Shown: piece by piece, positions 24,763 through 37,900 of the stretch
Numbering within the stretch: position 1 is the first letter of the stretch
How the letters are laid out: every line of letters begins with the position of its first letter
From: Acanthochlamys bracteata
Lineage: Eukaryota; Streptophyta; Magnoliopsida; Pandanales; Velloziaceae
Length of the DNA stretch: 64,000 bases
Assembly: GCA_019914995.1 (NCBI GenBank)
Contig: CM034139.1
Span: 5,248,461 to 5,312,460 of the forward strand
Direction: 5' to 3'
Notes under the pieces: generated by a model
Told to the model about the DNA's origin: nothing
Databases searched by the model: none
The model's input: only the letters and a program-made list of their open reading frames with translations
Made by a program: the position numbers and the translations under genes

Positions 24763-26496
24763 ATGGCTTCGCCGCCGGCGAGAGGATGGAGGAGTCGGTC
24801 ACTCTACTACTACGCTTCACGTCTCTACTTTCTTCTCATCATCTTCCAAATCCCTCTTTTCAGGTAACAAGAAAAAGTTTCGTTCTCTTTCATGCGAGCC
24901 TATGTTGATCTTGCCGTCAAATTTTTGTATTTTCGTTCAAACTACCGCTTTTACGATGAAATATAACTTGTTGGTTTTTATATGATTTGACTTTCTTGCT
25001 TCTCCACCTCTTTAGGGCGAAATCGATGACAATTTAGATGAGTTTGGTGTAAGATCTACAGTCAAGAACGATTTTTTTTCAGAAAATTACTGTCGTTCCG
25101 TATCAAGGGATCAGATAATTTTTTGTTAGAAGTTTGAAGTTTCTCTTCATGGAGTGGTTTATAGTTTGGACATTTAGGAAAGTAGAATCATCCATGTTGT
25201 TGAAATGCACTCCAAGTGTGGCTGCTCGGCAAACTAATCTTAGATGGAAGTTACAACTCCCTTAACAAAAATGCGAGGATTTTCTGAATTAATTTTCTTG
25301 CAGTTGTTCTTTTGTGAGGCCATTGTCCAAGAAGACCCTGAACTTAGGATTTACTTTTATGTCCTAGGAAAATTTTTCATAGGTTTTGTATGAAACATTT
25401 TAGAGATCCTACCTGTAACTAACTTTTACAACGGTATGAGAAAAAGCTTTTACTCTGCAGAACTTCTTGTATTACTAGTCACCCATGATTTTTTCCTAAT
25501 CATGTAGAATATAGATGCAATTTATATCCACTTAACAGAGCTAGTTAATAAGCTCTGGAGAGTATTTTCTCTATTAATCTACTATAGACAAACGACATAA
25601 AAATGCAATCAAATTTCTTACCTTTTTCTCTCGATCTACTTTATCTCTATCTAGGATCGTGATTGAGTGCTTCTATTTTGTTGCTGATGCTTTAACTAAC
25701 TGGCAATTTATAGTTCATGAGAACTACTCACTTTTGTGAGTGCTTAGAATGCCTTCTATCTAGAGTTTCATCGAATGTTATATTGGATCATATGTTGGAT
25801 CCAATGCATGTGCCCTCTCATCCAATTTAAATATATAGAAGAATTATGTTGTTCATGTTGTTTTGTTCTCTGCAACTGACAAGTTCTTTTCCCCTCCTTA
25901 AATAGGACACCATGTAGGTCAGGTGTTTGTACAACACCAATACAAGTAACATCTTCACAATTACTAGCGAATGAAATTTTCCCGCCATCAGTTGTGAAAG
26001 CTCTCCTCTACCCTGGGGCATTAGTGAATGGTTTAGTTATAAACAGAACACTGCCAAGCTGGGATGGCATTCTTCGTATGTATAACTTGACAGAAGTTAA
26101 AAATGCTTCAGCTGTAGTTGATCTGCAAAGGCTTGAGGTTTGTCTTGCTTAGTCCTCCAATTTTGGAAAAATGAACCTTCTTATAGTTTTATGCCATTGT
26201 ACCAGGTTGTTGCAGGAAGCTACTTCTCTGTTGCTGGTGCTTTTGTTGGCATGTTAAAGCAAGGAAGAATGAGCATGTTCGGCAGCCTTCTAATTGTCTG
26301 GGGCCTTGTGAAGGATGGCATTCTTGCAAAACCAGCAAACCCAGCTAAAGCTGTCTATGTGTACCCGACAATGTTGCTTGCACTTATATGTGCAATTGCA
26401 TCCGTAAGGTGCAATGTAAAGAAGGTATTCGGAGGCAACCAGTCCCGCCCAATAGCAAAACCACTTCAAAGTTCTGCAAAGTCAAAGCTGAAGTAA
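24763..26496 (+). CDS. Plant-conserved membrane protein of unknown function
   Basis: Exons 24763-24863, 25906-26137 and 26206-26496 give 207 aa with phases closing correctly. The start is the ATG reading MASPPARGWRSRSLYYYASR; another frame's longer ORF over it is a shadow. Residues 19-33 (YFLLIIFQIPLF) are a signal anchor or signal peptide, followed by a Cys-containing segment (PCRSGVCTTPIQVTSSQL), then ALLYPGALVNGLV and an N-glycosylation-like NLT. C-terminal half has hydrophobic segments at about 115-129, 135-152 and 164-178, with YFSVAGAFVGMLKQGRMSM and the basic tail SAKSKLK. I recognise it as a family found across land plants, close to At5g16660 from memory, but know no function. Confidence 0.8.
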
Positions 26497-28741
26497 ATTT
26501 CTCTTTTTTTTTGTTTAGCTATACATGATCTCCAGTTCAGTTCAATATTCATCGAATGCTGGAATTTTAATTGTAGCCATTTGCTTTTAGTTCTCATTAC
26601 TTCACATTTACTACGTTGTGCATTCTTATTGTCTGCACATGTACTGGGAGCATGTTGATGTGCGTTCAGGATGCTTATCGCTTCAGTATCTTATTTTGCC
26701 AGGGTTCATGTAATGTAATTTGTGTTTTTCCTTTTGCTTGTGGGGAAATAATTATATGAGCTCTAGATAGTAGTTAGCTTCTCAGGAAAGTAACTATATT
26801 GGACCAGTGCTATTTCTAGGTTATGGGAATTTTCGGTTTGTTTATGGTTTCTCTTGATTGTACTGATAGAACGCCCGTCCTGTTAAAGATCAAGTCAATC
26901 AAACTATACACTTCCGCACTATGTTTTGATCTTCCAAAGTTGCACCATGACTTGTTTATGTTTGTTATTAGCAAAGTCACAGTCTTGGTTTCTTTATATG
27001 CAGAAATGTTACTTCTCAAGTTCTTTCTGTTAAAACTTTAAGATGTATGATGTGGAACTTCAAGATCACTTGGAAAAGCTCCATTGGTCCAAGTCTTACA
27101 AGCACTTGGAAAACACTCAAAATCACTAGCCTCTTCAAGAACTTACAAGCACTTAGAATTTTTATATGTTTTGCTTGGATTGTTCTTTTATGTGATGGTT
27201 CAGGTGTTGTCCATCGATACTGCTCTCTTAGATCGGTACACTGCTAAAATCTACTTTACTTTCATAAATTCGATTCTGTGTTCCATTTCTTTGACAGCGA
27301 CTTCGAAAATTCAGATATGAGATGCTAACATGCATCAGGTGCTCACTGATCATGGGCTTCACAACTAAATTTAACAAGAACTCAATTGTGAGCTTACAAG
27401 TTACAGAGCTGGAAAAACAGTACTTTTCCGCTTGTTTCAATCTGATCTCTGTGCTCTAGTTCATTGCTTTTTATTTGTCATCATAAAGATCTCGGTTTGG
27501 TTGTAGCATCTGCCTTTGTCAGCAGGCAAGATCCAGAAGCAAGTTGTGGAACCAAATTACGAGAGAAACTAATGATATTTGCAGTAACGGATAAACATGT
27601 TAGCTTCAACAAATTGTTGTTTGCAATTTGGTTTCATTTCCAAGCTTGCGTGTTCTCAGTATATTCTAAGATGTGGAGCACAGCCTTATGGATAGGTTTT
27701 GATGAATTTTCTTTAACCGACACAGAGTTTGTCAGGAATAATTTGTTTGTCTTCTTCAGATAGAACGAGGTCTTCCCTTCTTGCCTTCTTTGCTTTTATC
27801 TATACTAGAATGTTATTGGGATCTTATTAATAATAGCCGTGCACTATAATTTTAAACCTTATCTTGTAAGATGATTGTCTACATTAAAATAATTTTTTTT
27901 ATCACAAATGATATTTTTGAGTGAAGTTTCCAACTTGCCAGGTTCATGCTGTTCGTTTTTATTCAACTACTTTGAGCTGTGCTTACTTCTATTTTGTGCT
28001 GGAATGGTTTGCTGTTATAGGATTTTTCTAATGTTAAAGGCTATATATTTCTCAACAATATCAGAGAGAGAAGTGAAAATACACTTAAGAATATATTCTT
28101 TTAAGAATATTGAATTGTATTTAGCATTAGCATATAGAACTATAAGCAAAGACGGAAAACAGCTTTTCAGTTGTATTTCTTTAACAGTCACTCTTATGTC
28201 ATTTTCAGCAACATTTTATTTATCCTAAACAAAAAAAAAAGATAGACAGAGCATTAGATAGAGATCAGGCTAGTAATATTCTACAGTGAATATCATGGTC
28301 GGTGAAGTATGAAGGTTTTGGAAAGCTAAGAAACTTGTGATTGAATGATCGAGCTGTCTTGTCCTTTTTTTTTGTTTCCTTTCCAAGCAATAATATTCTT
28401 GTAGGTGTGTGAGCGGGTAGCTTGTGCTTCTCTTCTTCATATGGTAGGAAAGAAGAGATTGGATGTGTTGGTTAAAGATTCTTGTTAGAAAGGTTCTCTT
28501 CTTTGGAGCTGAATCCTGATGCCAGGTCAGTTTTTAACCTAAATTCATTTGAAAATATAGTTCTTTTTAGAATTTAGGTTTGGATTTCTACAGAACTTTT
28601 GACTTGAGATCAGCTTTTGGAAATAGAATCTCTGTTTTAATCTGGGATCATTAGAAAGATCGATTTTGAGCCAAGAGAGCAAGCTATGGAGTCTGAAAGG
28701 AGTATTAGCTGGTAGAGCTTTTTCTGAAGATTTCACCCAAA
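26497..28741. other. 2.2 kb intergenic stretch and racemase-gene leader
   Basis: Ordinary composition with scattered short ORFs (for example 27464-27763 on +) that match nothing I know and lack flanking exons. A short imperfect repeat (TTACAAGCACTT, twice near 27095 and 27143) is present. 28240-28741 is likely the leader of the next gene and contains a donor-like CCAG/GTCAG near 28523. No RNA gene recognised. Confidence 0.4.
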
Positions 28742-31700
28742 ATGCTTGAAGGGAGCATGTCAATGTGTTGCTACTCTTTTAATCTCCCAGTACATATAGT
28801 TGCTGGTGCGGACAAGCACAGGAGCAATATTAGTGCTTCTAGGCATTTTACTTCTTCTGTGAATGCGAAACCATCTTCTATAGTTTTGAGAACTGAAGGA
28901 AGTGGTGGTAGCTTTTCTGAATCCAACAATTCCGAACCTGTCTCTGTTCAAAACCCCTGTATGAGTGGGCTGAATGCTCCTGTGCTCACGTTATCAAGTA
29001 CAATTGGTGTCATCGGAGGAGTATCGGCCAGTTCTACTCTGAGCTTCTTGGAAAAGTTGGTTAAGTGGAGTGCAACCGAAGCGGATGAGAGTCTTCCATT
29101 CATCGTATGTAATGATCCAGTGTTGGGCAGCCAGCTTTCATCCTGTGAAAGGGCTTCTCTTCCTCATCTCAACTCAAAGACCATGAATTCCCACTTCGAT
29201 CCAAGCACTGTAATTGAAAGTTTACGGCTCAAGAGGCTCTTCTTGGAAAGATCAGGAGCTCGTTGCATTGTGATGCCCTGCAATATCTCACATTTGTGGC
29301 ATCAAGAAATTTCAGAAGGGTGTTCTGTGCCTTTCCTTCATGCAGGTGAATGTGTCGTCAAGGAGCTCAAAGCAGCAAAACTGAAGCCAGTTGAAGCGGG
29401 GAGTAATGTCCGGGTAGGGGTTCTTGCCACAGATGTGACTTTGAGAGCTGGATTTTATCAGGAGAACCTCCAAAATCAGGTATAGACTGCTTTCCTAACA
29501 ATGATTTTGTTCGCTGCTGTTCTTACCAAGATTGAGATTAAGGAGCTGTTTGGCATTGCTTATTTCTGCCTTCTTATTTGTCTCATTTTCAGATTTTTGT
29601 TTCCCAAGAATGCTTTCTATAGTACTCTAAAAATCTGTTGTAGAATAAGCTATGGGTGAATTCTATATAAGCTTTTCCCGAAGAATGCTCTCTATATAAG
29701 CTATGGGTGAATTCTATATAAGCTTTTCCCGAAGAATGCTCTCTATATAAGCTATGGGTGAATTCTACATCATAGCTAGTTTAAAAAAAGAAAACCCACA
29801 AAAGTTCATTTTTATCAAAACCTTTCTTTTTTAAGCAATCCGAAACAACCCTAAGTGTCTCACAATGCAAGTTCATTAGACTTTTCAACTTGCATATCTA
29901 CACGTTTATTACTTTGCTAGGAAATTAGTACTCAAAAGAAAAGGAAGGAATGTGTTATCAACTACTTGGAGTAATTACTATGCTTCTGGTAGGAAGTACA
30001 CGAATAGGAAAAGGAATTATGGATGCCAATTATCCAGCCAATTGCGACACCAATTTGAATATTATGAATGATCTGATCCTTTCTTTTGTAATTTATCATC
30101 TTTGGTAGATACCAAAATAGAAATTTTAGTATATTGTCTATTAATGCTATGAAACAAAGTACTATGACATTAGGAGGAAAGGAATGTACCTGGTACGTAA
30201 TATTCAAGAAAGAATGCTTCTAATGCTTTGCTAGATATATAGAACTATGATGCAGTATGATCTTTGCATGAGTAAATAAATAAATCTTTGAAAAGAATGT
30301 AATCTAATTGAGAAGGCAGTAGATAACACTGTCATGCATTGAACTTTGGCCCTTTTTGTTACTGCAGCGGAGATTTTCTCAGAATAATGACTTAAGAGGG
30401 ACAGGTTTTAACTGTACTATCCTGCGTTTTAAAGTTATGGATTGAAACTATCTGCTCTGCATCAAGTTTGCTAGAGATGCTTTGTGATCCTGAATATTAT
30501 TGACACCTTATATAGCATGACTAATCTCCAAATGAAAGATCCATAAAATGTAACTTGAGACTCACTATGCTTTGAAGCATCACGTTTAGTTGACTAAGAA
30601 TCCTAGGTGAATTTTGAGATGTTGCAGTCAGGAGTAATGATATTACACATAATTTTTCTTTACTTTAGGAGATGAAATGAATTGCATCCTTGTGCAATTC
30701 ATTAATGTAGAGGGCCACAAATTAGGTGATTGTGATGTGATGGTGTTAAGTGTCTAAAAGATTAAGATGCAGCACATAGACCTTCCTGATAAGCATATTA
30801 AGCCAATATTTCCCTTCTTTTTCCATTTGAGTCACTCTGAGAGAATGAAATGTTGAATAAGAGTTACTTACGAAGACCTGATATAACAATACATCAAGTC
30901 TTACTGTTTCTAATAGTACAGCGGTAGTGAATTCATGATAAAATTACTCCCTTATAACCCTCAAATTAGTGGAGTGACTATTGCTGTTCGTCTACCTTGC
31001 ATAACTGTCTTCTTTATATGCAAAAACATGTGAACTCTCAAGCATCAGGTGGTAGTTCGCATCTAGTCTTATTAATAGAACTTGTAATTGTATTTTGACA
31101 ACTTACTATGGCAATGCAATATGTTGGTGATTGCTTTCTTGTCGTTAGTGTGGCCTTTATAGCCCTATTTATTTGCAAGCTCCGTGTGCCCTAAACACCA
31201 GAACATTCCTTGAACTGTCTATTTATTTGACTGATTTACGTCATATTTCATTCAACCATTTACGTATTGGTTAAGCTACATGCATGCATGCCATAAGCGG
31301 TTCAATCTTGCTGCAGGAGTAATAGAACTGAACTTCTCATGGCCTGCTTGAAAATCAAAACCATGCAACTATAGTCTCTGTCTATTGTTTGAAACATGCT
31401 ATAATTTCTTTTTTATGCATTCAGCTTGACTATGGATTATTTGTATGAGCATGAGATAATATATGCAGCCCTGTGTAGGCATCAGAATAAGCAAAATAAA
31501 TCTTTATTTTATCCAGGGATTCGAGGTGGTGCTGCCAGATAAAGCAACTATCGAACACGCTGTCATTCCTGCAATTGATGCGTTCAACAGAAAAGACATA
31601 GAAGGGGCAAGAAACCTGTTGAGGATCGCACTTCAGGTCCTTCTGGTTAGAGCTGTTAATACCATCATTCTTGCTTCAGACGATATGCGCGGGCTCTTAC

Positions 31701-31792
31701 CACTGGATGATCCACTACTCAAGAAATGTGTCGACCCTATGGATCCTTTGATAAGGTCAACAATACATTGGGCTAGCTCCAAAAGAATTTGA
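28742..31792 (+). CDS. Aspartate/glutamate racemase family protein
   Basis: Two exons, 28742-29479 and 31517-31792, joined in phase 0, give 337 aa. Residues 1-80 look like a plastid transit peptide or disordered leader. The Rossmann-like racemase fold starts at TIGVIGGVSASSTLSF (about 87-102). The first catalytic-Cys motif is present as VMPCNISHLWH (Cys180). The second, normally GCTE, reads LASDDMRGLLP, so Ser300 stands where the second Cys is expected. The product matches the plant At1g15410 group, which as I recall shares this change. The single intron is 2,037 bp and contains a tandem repeat. The actual substrate is unknown; racemase activity should not be assumed. Confidence 0.9.
29647..29772. 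repeat. 51 bp tandem repeat, about 2.4 copies, in the racemase-gene intron
   Basis: The unit beginning AAGCTATGGGTGAATTCTAT starts at 29647, 29698 and 29749, exactly 51 bp apart. The first two units are nearly identical and the third is truncated. Close to the 5' end of the 2 kb intron. Confidence 0.9.
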
Positions 31793-32472
31793 AACAGAAA
31801 CAAAAGAGATTCATTGATGTATTCAGATTATGGACTTTGTGGGTATTAGTTCTTTCCTGGGCAGATGTAAAAAGTAGAACATCAGATTTAGCTAAATCGA
31901 TCTGTGTATAATGCTGTAGTTACCCTATACGCACAATGAAGATTACACATTTCCAACTTTGTTCTTACTCTTTTTTACACAGAAGAACATTGGTTGGTTT
32001 CTTTGCTGGAACTCACTACGTAGCAATCTTGTTAATGATTTTTCTCTGGCGCCATTGCTGGAAGCAGTTCTATATACAGTTTCACATACGAGGCGTTCTT
32101 TTGGTTTATGCATTCGTTGTCAAGCTACTCATATCCTACTATGCAAACCACACCAGCAAATTCAGTAGATATGCATCTGCAAGTTCATCACACTTACTGC
32201 TAAAAGAATTAATTCTTCAAACTATAACATTTTGAAACTTTAATGATCTTTCACAAGTGTAACACAAGAATTTTTTTTTCCAACACTAATTTAATAGCAA
32301 ATGTACTTATATTGAACAATACAATCTTAACAACACATAAAATACAGCTGAGCTTTAATGAGTTTTTCATGACGACAGCTCTTTTACGACAATATATTAC
32401 ATTCAAACTATTACGAAGTTCTTGCTTTATTACCATAGAACTACAGATTGGTGAAAACACATTAAAAAAATC
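31793..32472. other. Spacer between convergent genes
   Basis: 3' UTRs of the racemase-family gene (+) and of the CCCH gene (-). Short ORFs here have no recognisable domain. Confidence 0.5.
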
Positions 32473-33560
32473 TTAAGATTCCTCATTAATCCAGTCTCCA
32501 TAGATGCCACTGATCTTCCTAATCTTATATCCCCATTTGTCAAGAAGCTTGGGGAAACCTGCTACTTTAGGCTGATAATCTTCAGCACTGTCTTCCTGCG
32601 TAGTGATCTGGTTTGGTAACTCTTTATTATCAGCTGCATCAGGCACTGCATTTGCCGGAGCCATTTGATTTGCACCTGCTGCATCTATATTGTCTCCAAT
32701 TTTCTTCAAATCTATATATGAAAGAATTGTAAAGTTACATATACACCAAGTTAGTATAGAAGTTACGTGAATGATCATACGATCTATTGTAAAATATCAC
32801 TCATGATCATGAAATAATAGCATTTGATGCAAGAAGTTAGAAGGATTTCACCTTCAACTCCATGAGCAAAACTGCAGTCGTTACCAAATGGGCAGGAACC
32901 TGTCAACTCCCACTTATGGCACATCTTGGTTTTCCACATCTCCGATCTAAGGTTAATCGGTTGATCATTGTAAGCAGTATTCCGTCCAAAACCTCCAGCA
33001 AGAACAACGCAATCTTCGCCAGTTTTATCTTTCACCTTTGATCCTACATCAGTCATAGCAGAACCCTCTCTACCACGACCACCACTGATAGGAGGTGGTG
33101 TTTCATGAACGAAAATACAGGTACTTCCATATGAACACTTTCCAGTCGCAGCGAAAATGTTGCAGATCTTATTCTTTTGCAGCATTTTCTGTTGATACTC
33201 TGAGCGATGAAGAGCAACTTCCTCTTGCCAGTTAGGCGGAGGTAATCGGAGCTCTTCTTGTCCATGAGCAAACGTGCAGTTAGCTCCATACGGGCAAGCA
33301 TTACGCATGAACTTAGTGCAAAGTTTTGTCCTGAAGAACATTTCTGCCGTGCTGTTTGGAATCTGAACTTCTGGAGAAAATTTTGATCCATTGAGGTTTT
33401 GCTCGCTGGGAGACGACTTGACCGGATGGAGGAGATCGACGTCATCAGCTGCGGGTCTCGGTCGTTTCTCGGTTGATTGAACAGCAATGAAATCTTCATT
33501 AGCTGGTGGATGCAGTGCTTGATTATTGTTCATGCTTGTTGAAGAACATGCATCATCCAT
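32473..33560 (-). CDS. Zinc finger CCCH protein with three C3H fingers
   Basis: Exons 33560-32852 and 32711-32473 give 315 aa. Start taken at [10 protein letters not shown]; five codons upstream a second ATG is in frame. Three CCCH fingers: Cys81-x7-Cys89-x5-Cys95-x3-His99; Cys133-x8-Cys142-x5-Cys148-x3-His152; Cys214-x8-Cys223-x5-Cys229-x3-His233. Each has the RTKLC/NKICN/KTKMC lead-in typical of RNA-binding fingers. The spacing matches plant proteins like AtC3H39/C3H56, which are thought to bind mRNA; the exact orthologue is uncertain. C-terminal 80 residues are acidic with conserved [12 protein letters not shown] near the end. Confidence 0.92.
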
Positions 33561-34944
33561 CTTTGCTAGCCGCATACACGAAGCAAAAAAAATCTTAACA
33601 AGAAAATTTTGAAAATATGAAACTCAAGTAAAGCTGTTTTTCAAGAAAAACAGTGAAGATAAATTGCATGATATAAACATATGTATATAGTATGCTGAAA
33701 TTTGGTTTTTCTGATGAACTAAAGAAGTAAAAAAAAGCTCTTGATGATGATGGTGATGATGATAATGGTGTAGGAATTAATTCTAGAGAAGTGAATAGAA
33801 TTGAACTACTGTGAACATGATTTCAAGATAAAAAGCTGTGAATCTTGTAAACTAATATCATTCCTAATAAAAACCCTACATTGAACTTTTTCCTACCATA
33901 TGAAAAGATTTATTTTGATGAAAAAGAATTTTATTTTCTAGAGAAAACCATTCAGTATTCACCCAAAGTTTAATGGGGGAAAATTAATTAAAGCATTACT
34001 CTTGCAAAAAAAAATGTTGATTAATGTAGATACTTACTTCAATCAATAGAAAGCTGGACTAAGAAGTTTTGGTTCTTGTTCTTCAACAACCTAGACTAAT
34101 ATATGAATGGTATGGTTTTCAGAAAGTCTACCACTGCTAATTAATGATTGATTAATTTTATTCGAAGTTTGAAATAGTAACGAGTAATTAGTACTAGTGG
34201 CTTCCACTCAGGACAGAGTACAGTTGGACTCTTCGGTTACTTTGTTCACGTTGTCTGTGCTCTCTCTCTCTCTCTCTTTCTGCAAAGCCTATCTTTTTTC
34301 AGGGTTGTGTATTTTTGTCCTCTGCAGGGGAAACTTGGCAGCTATTGAACAGGATACTTGGTGATTAAACGAGTTTTACACATTAGCAAATAACTTATAA
34401 ATGAAAAAAAACTGTTTTTGATATGTTTTCTTGTGTTAAACTTTCAAGAATCTCTCTGTTCCGCAAGAGATTTTCACGGTTGTTCCTGAAACAATATACA
34501 TAAACTTGCATTGATAACAAAATAAATATTGTATAGCCATCATCTCCAGGTGAAACTAATACAACCAATTCATTACATGGTCGTTTCAAATGGCACTACA
34601 GCTCAGTAAACTGGCAACATAAAGCAACAAAGGCTTGTATTATAGAAAAAGAATGCAGGCTCGACGCAAACAGTGGTTTGGTTGCTGAAAACGAAAAACA
34701 TCCTTACAAAGATGTTTTGAGATGCACTACAAATCATTGTTGGTTGCTGAAAACGAAAAACATCCTTACAAAGATGTTTTGAGATGCACTACAAATCATT
34801 GTTGGACGCAACAAAGATAACCAACATTAGGATACACTGTAACTGGTGATTTTTTACAAATTTTCTTTTCTCTGCCAACGATCCTGAAACGTTATTAAAC
34901 AACTTGGGAATCCACTGCCATGCAAAAACCCAACCGGTTGGCTG
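33561..34944. other. CCCH gene 5' region and 3' region of the biotin-domain gene
   Basis: Holds the promoter/leader of the minus-strand CCCH gene, with a GAT-rich microsatellite near 33743-33770 and a (CT)n run at about 34259-34278, then the 3' UTR of the minus-strand gene to the right, which contains a 62 bp tandem duplication. No further gene. Confidence 0.5.
34679..34804. repeat. 62 bp perfect-looking tandem duplication in a 3' UTR
   Basis: Two copies of a unit beginning GGTTGCTGAAAACGAAAAAC, starting at 34679 and 34741. Each copy contains a hairpin, AAACATC-(loop)-GATGTTT. It lies 140-270 bp past the stop of the minus-strand biotin-domain gene, so both copies would be in its 3' UTR. Confidence 0.9.
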
Positions 34945-37900
34945 TTAAAGCTTATTGATCCCAGGAAATGAAGGCAAAATTGAAATAAGAGCATCTCCAT
35001 ATCCCACTGGTTCTGCAAGTCACATTAAGATACAGTCAAAAGATTGGGAAAATGAGCATTATGAATGCAAGAAAATATATACACAAGTGCGACTTACCAC
35101 CATCCTCTCTTAAGATCCTTATCACCTCCCCAGAAACATCTGACTGAAAATATGCAGAGGTTTCATTAGACACAAATATGTTTTAAGAGGAGAAATATGG
35201 TTTGGATGCATTTGGAATCCATACCTCAATGGGAATCACGGCTCCAAGTTGTTCAATGAAACAAATCACCTGTCCTTCCTTGACTACTTGGTTCTGTTAG
35301 GTATATATACATTACTTCAAAAATTTTATAATCTTGTTTAATGACAGTAGCAAACATCAAGGAGATGCAAGAATATCAGTATCTCCCGTTCTTTGAGAAT
35401 ATGATTCGGGCGGTATTGTGCATTAATATAGAAGCAGAATTCGAAGTTTCCAACACTAGTTTTTCCCAAAAAATTCCATCTAGACTTAACGAAGATAAGA
35501 AGAGCAAAGCTTTTACAAGAAAGTATCAGAACATGCACCAATACAGAATTCCAGATACATTACCTGTTTACAGGCAGGAGGTGCACGCTTTCCTTTTATA
35601 GTTCGTGATGTTTTAAATATCCCAACCTGGAAATATGCATCATTAATATCCAATTAATTCAAGGGAAAAACAAGAAGCTTAGCTTGGAAAGCTCCACCTT
35701 TGGAGATTTAAGGATGACTAATCCTTCATCTGATGCAGTATTCTGAATGATCTGATCTCCAGAAGAAGCATTTGGCTTGGTAATGGCTAAGGACATAGTA
35801 TTTGCGGAGCCATTCTCAGGAGGGTTGTGGCTTGACATATTGCCTTGAAGATCTGGGAGAATTTGAGCAGGTTGTGAGGCCTCTGTGGTACCTAAGTTTC
35901 TTTTTACATAGAGCCGGAAGCCAGCAAGCTACTCAACGCAAACAAGGCAAGAAACAGAATAAATAAGTCATGCAGTTATACTAGAACATCAAGCTGCTAA
36001 ATTATGCTCAAAAGGATCTTACATCTAGTTTAAGTTCTGCTATAGATGCTGAATCACATATGGTAGTCAACAACGAGTGGACCTGCAACCACAACGTGAA
36101 CATTTGTCATTTTTGTTGCTGGACTACAAGGAACAGCTCTTGCTGCTTAAAAGGTCATAAAGAACATATTAGACTAATATGTCATCTCATTATTCATAGC
36201 TACCCAAAAAGTGACTTATCAACATTTTATTGTCATCAACAATAACTAACATGTTTGTTGTGTTTGAGCATCAATATTTTCTAATTAACTAGTGTACTTT
36301 AATAAAGCCTGTTATGTATCTTTTGTGATATTTTGATATAACTGCATGCATCCTGTAAGTACAATCACATGGAATAGATTTATTCACAAAAAGTCATAAA
36401 GAAGCATAGATGACAAGGGAGTGAGCAAACATGATCCAGCCTTATTCAGATTCAAAGTACCCAAACAACACAAGTAACATAACTTCTCAACATATAGAAA
36501 CAACACGATTGAGATGATGCACTCACTTCCTTGGAACCTAGATTTGTTTTTCTTTGGAGATCTTGCTTCTCAACTGAAACACGTTCTTTTTCATCTTTTG
36601 GCGCTGCTCAAATGTGCAGAAAGTATTACAAAACAAGATCAAGTAACAAATAAACTGTCATGGTTTTCTGCATACATTTTACTTCAGATATCCACAATTC
36701 TAAACAAGGAATCCTTTATGAGACAGCCTTAACTTAGGTGCAGATATAGAATACAGAGATAACAGACCATCACTCTGATTCTTACACGAAAACATATACA
36801 CCTACCTAAGGAGAGCCTAGCTATGGCTACAGATCCCTACAAGACTACCTTCAATGAAGGTGAGACAATAAAATTGGTACAGAATTACCTTCTACACAGC
36901 TAGCATATGGAGATAATATATTTGCTGTCATTCAGTTGTTAAAATTGGGGGGTGTGAAATTCTGTAATTAGCTAAACTAAGCTGAAAAACAAAATGGTTG
37001 CGCATTTTGATATCCTCAAGCCCATAATGCACCAATTGATCAAAGATCCATCCAGATTGCATCAAGAAATCAGTAAAATGAAAACAATATATACAAATAA
37101 TTGCTGAAATGACAAAGAAGCAACCTGATTTAGAGAAAATGCCAGATCGGCAATGAGTTCGAAAACTCTATACCTACAAATGACAAGGAAATATAAATAA
37201 TAAGTATAAAAAAAGTACTTCCTGATGCTGGCCCACTGTTGGCAATCACTGAATTTGTGCATCTTGTTCTCTGCCTATCAAATCCTGCAGCAAGTAAGTC
37301 ATCATGCCTCAATTGATTTCCATTCGATCCAAGGAGCCTTATCGATCCAAGGCCTGTAGTTTTGCAAGGAATGTATATCCTGTTGTATCTGAATTTCTTC
37401 ATGTCAGGGTTAAGATAAAACAATTTAATAAGTGAGGCACATCCAAGACCACCTGAGAAGACATCAGTAAAATGTGAGGCCCCAACAGATTAGTTTGAGA
37501 TAAATATAAACTGTTGAATACAAGAGGATAAATGCTTGCATCGAGAATAATTTCTTAAGTAACCATCATAATAAAGTTTGGCTCATATTTGGCAACTACC
37601 ACCAATTTGTATCCAGCTCTGCAATAGTAGTATAGTACATTATACAGAACAAGGAGATACCACATAACTACCATTGCTAGAGCCTAACTAAAGTCAGGAA
37701 CTTTAGTTCAGGAGCACCTCTTAAGTTTGTAGCCAGATACTCAGGCTCTTATTCTCAAACCTAAAAGCAAAAATTTCCTAGATAATCTCTTCAGAGAAAT
37801 ATCTATACTTCTTTGAAAACAAATAATTTCTGATCCCTTGTATATTCAAGGTGGAGTTGTAAGGAATCCTCCTGTATGAAGCTAGATTCATGGTGAGAAA

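Noticed and set aside
27464-27763. 99-codon ORF on +
   Set aside because: No recognisable motif, no upstream exon or promoter; kept only as part of the spacer.
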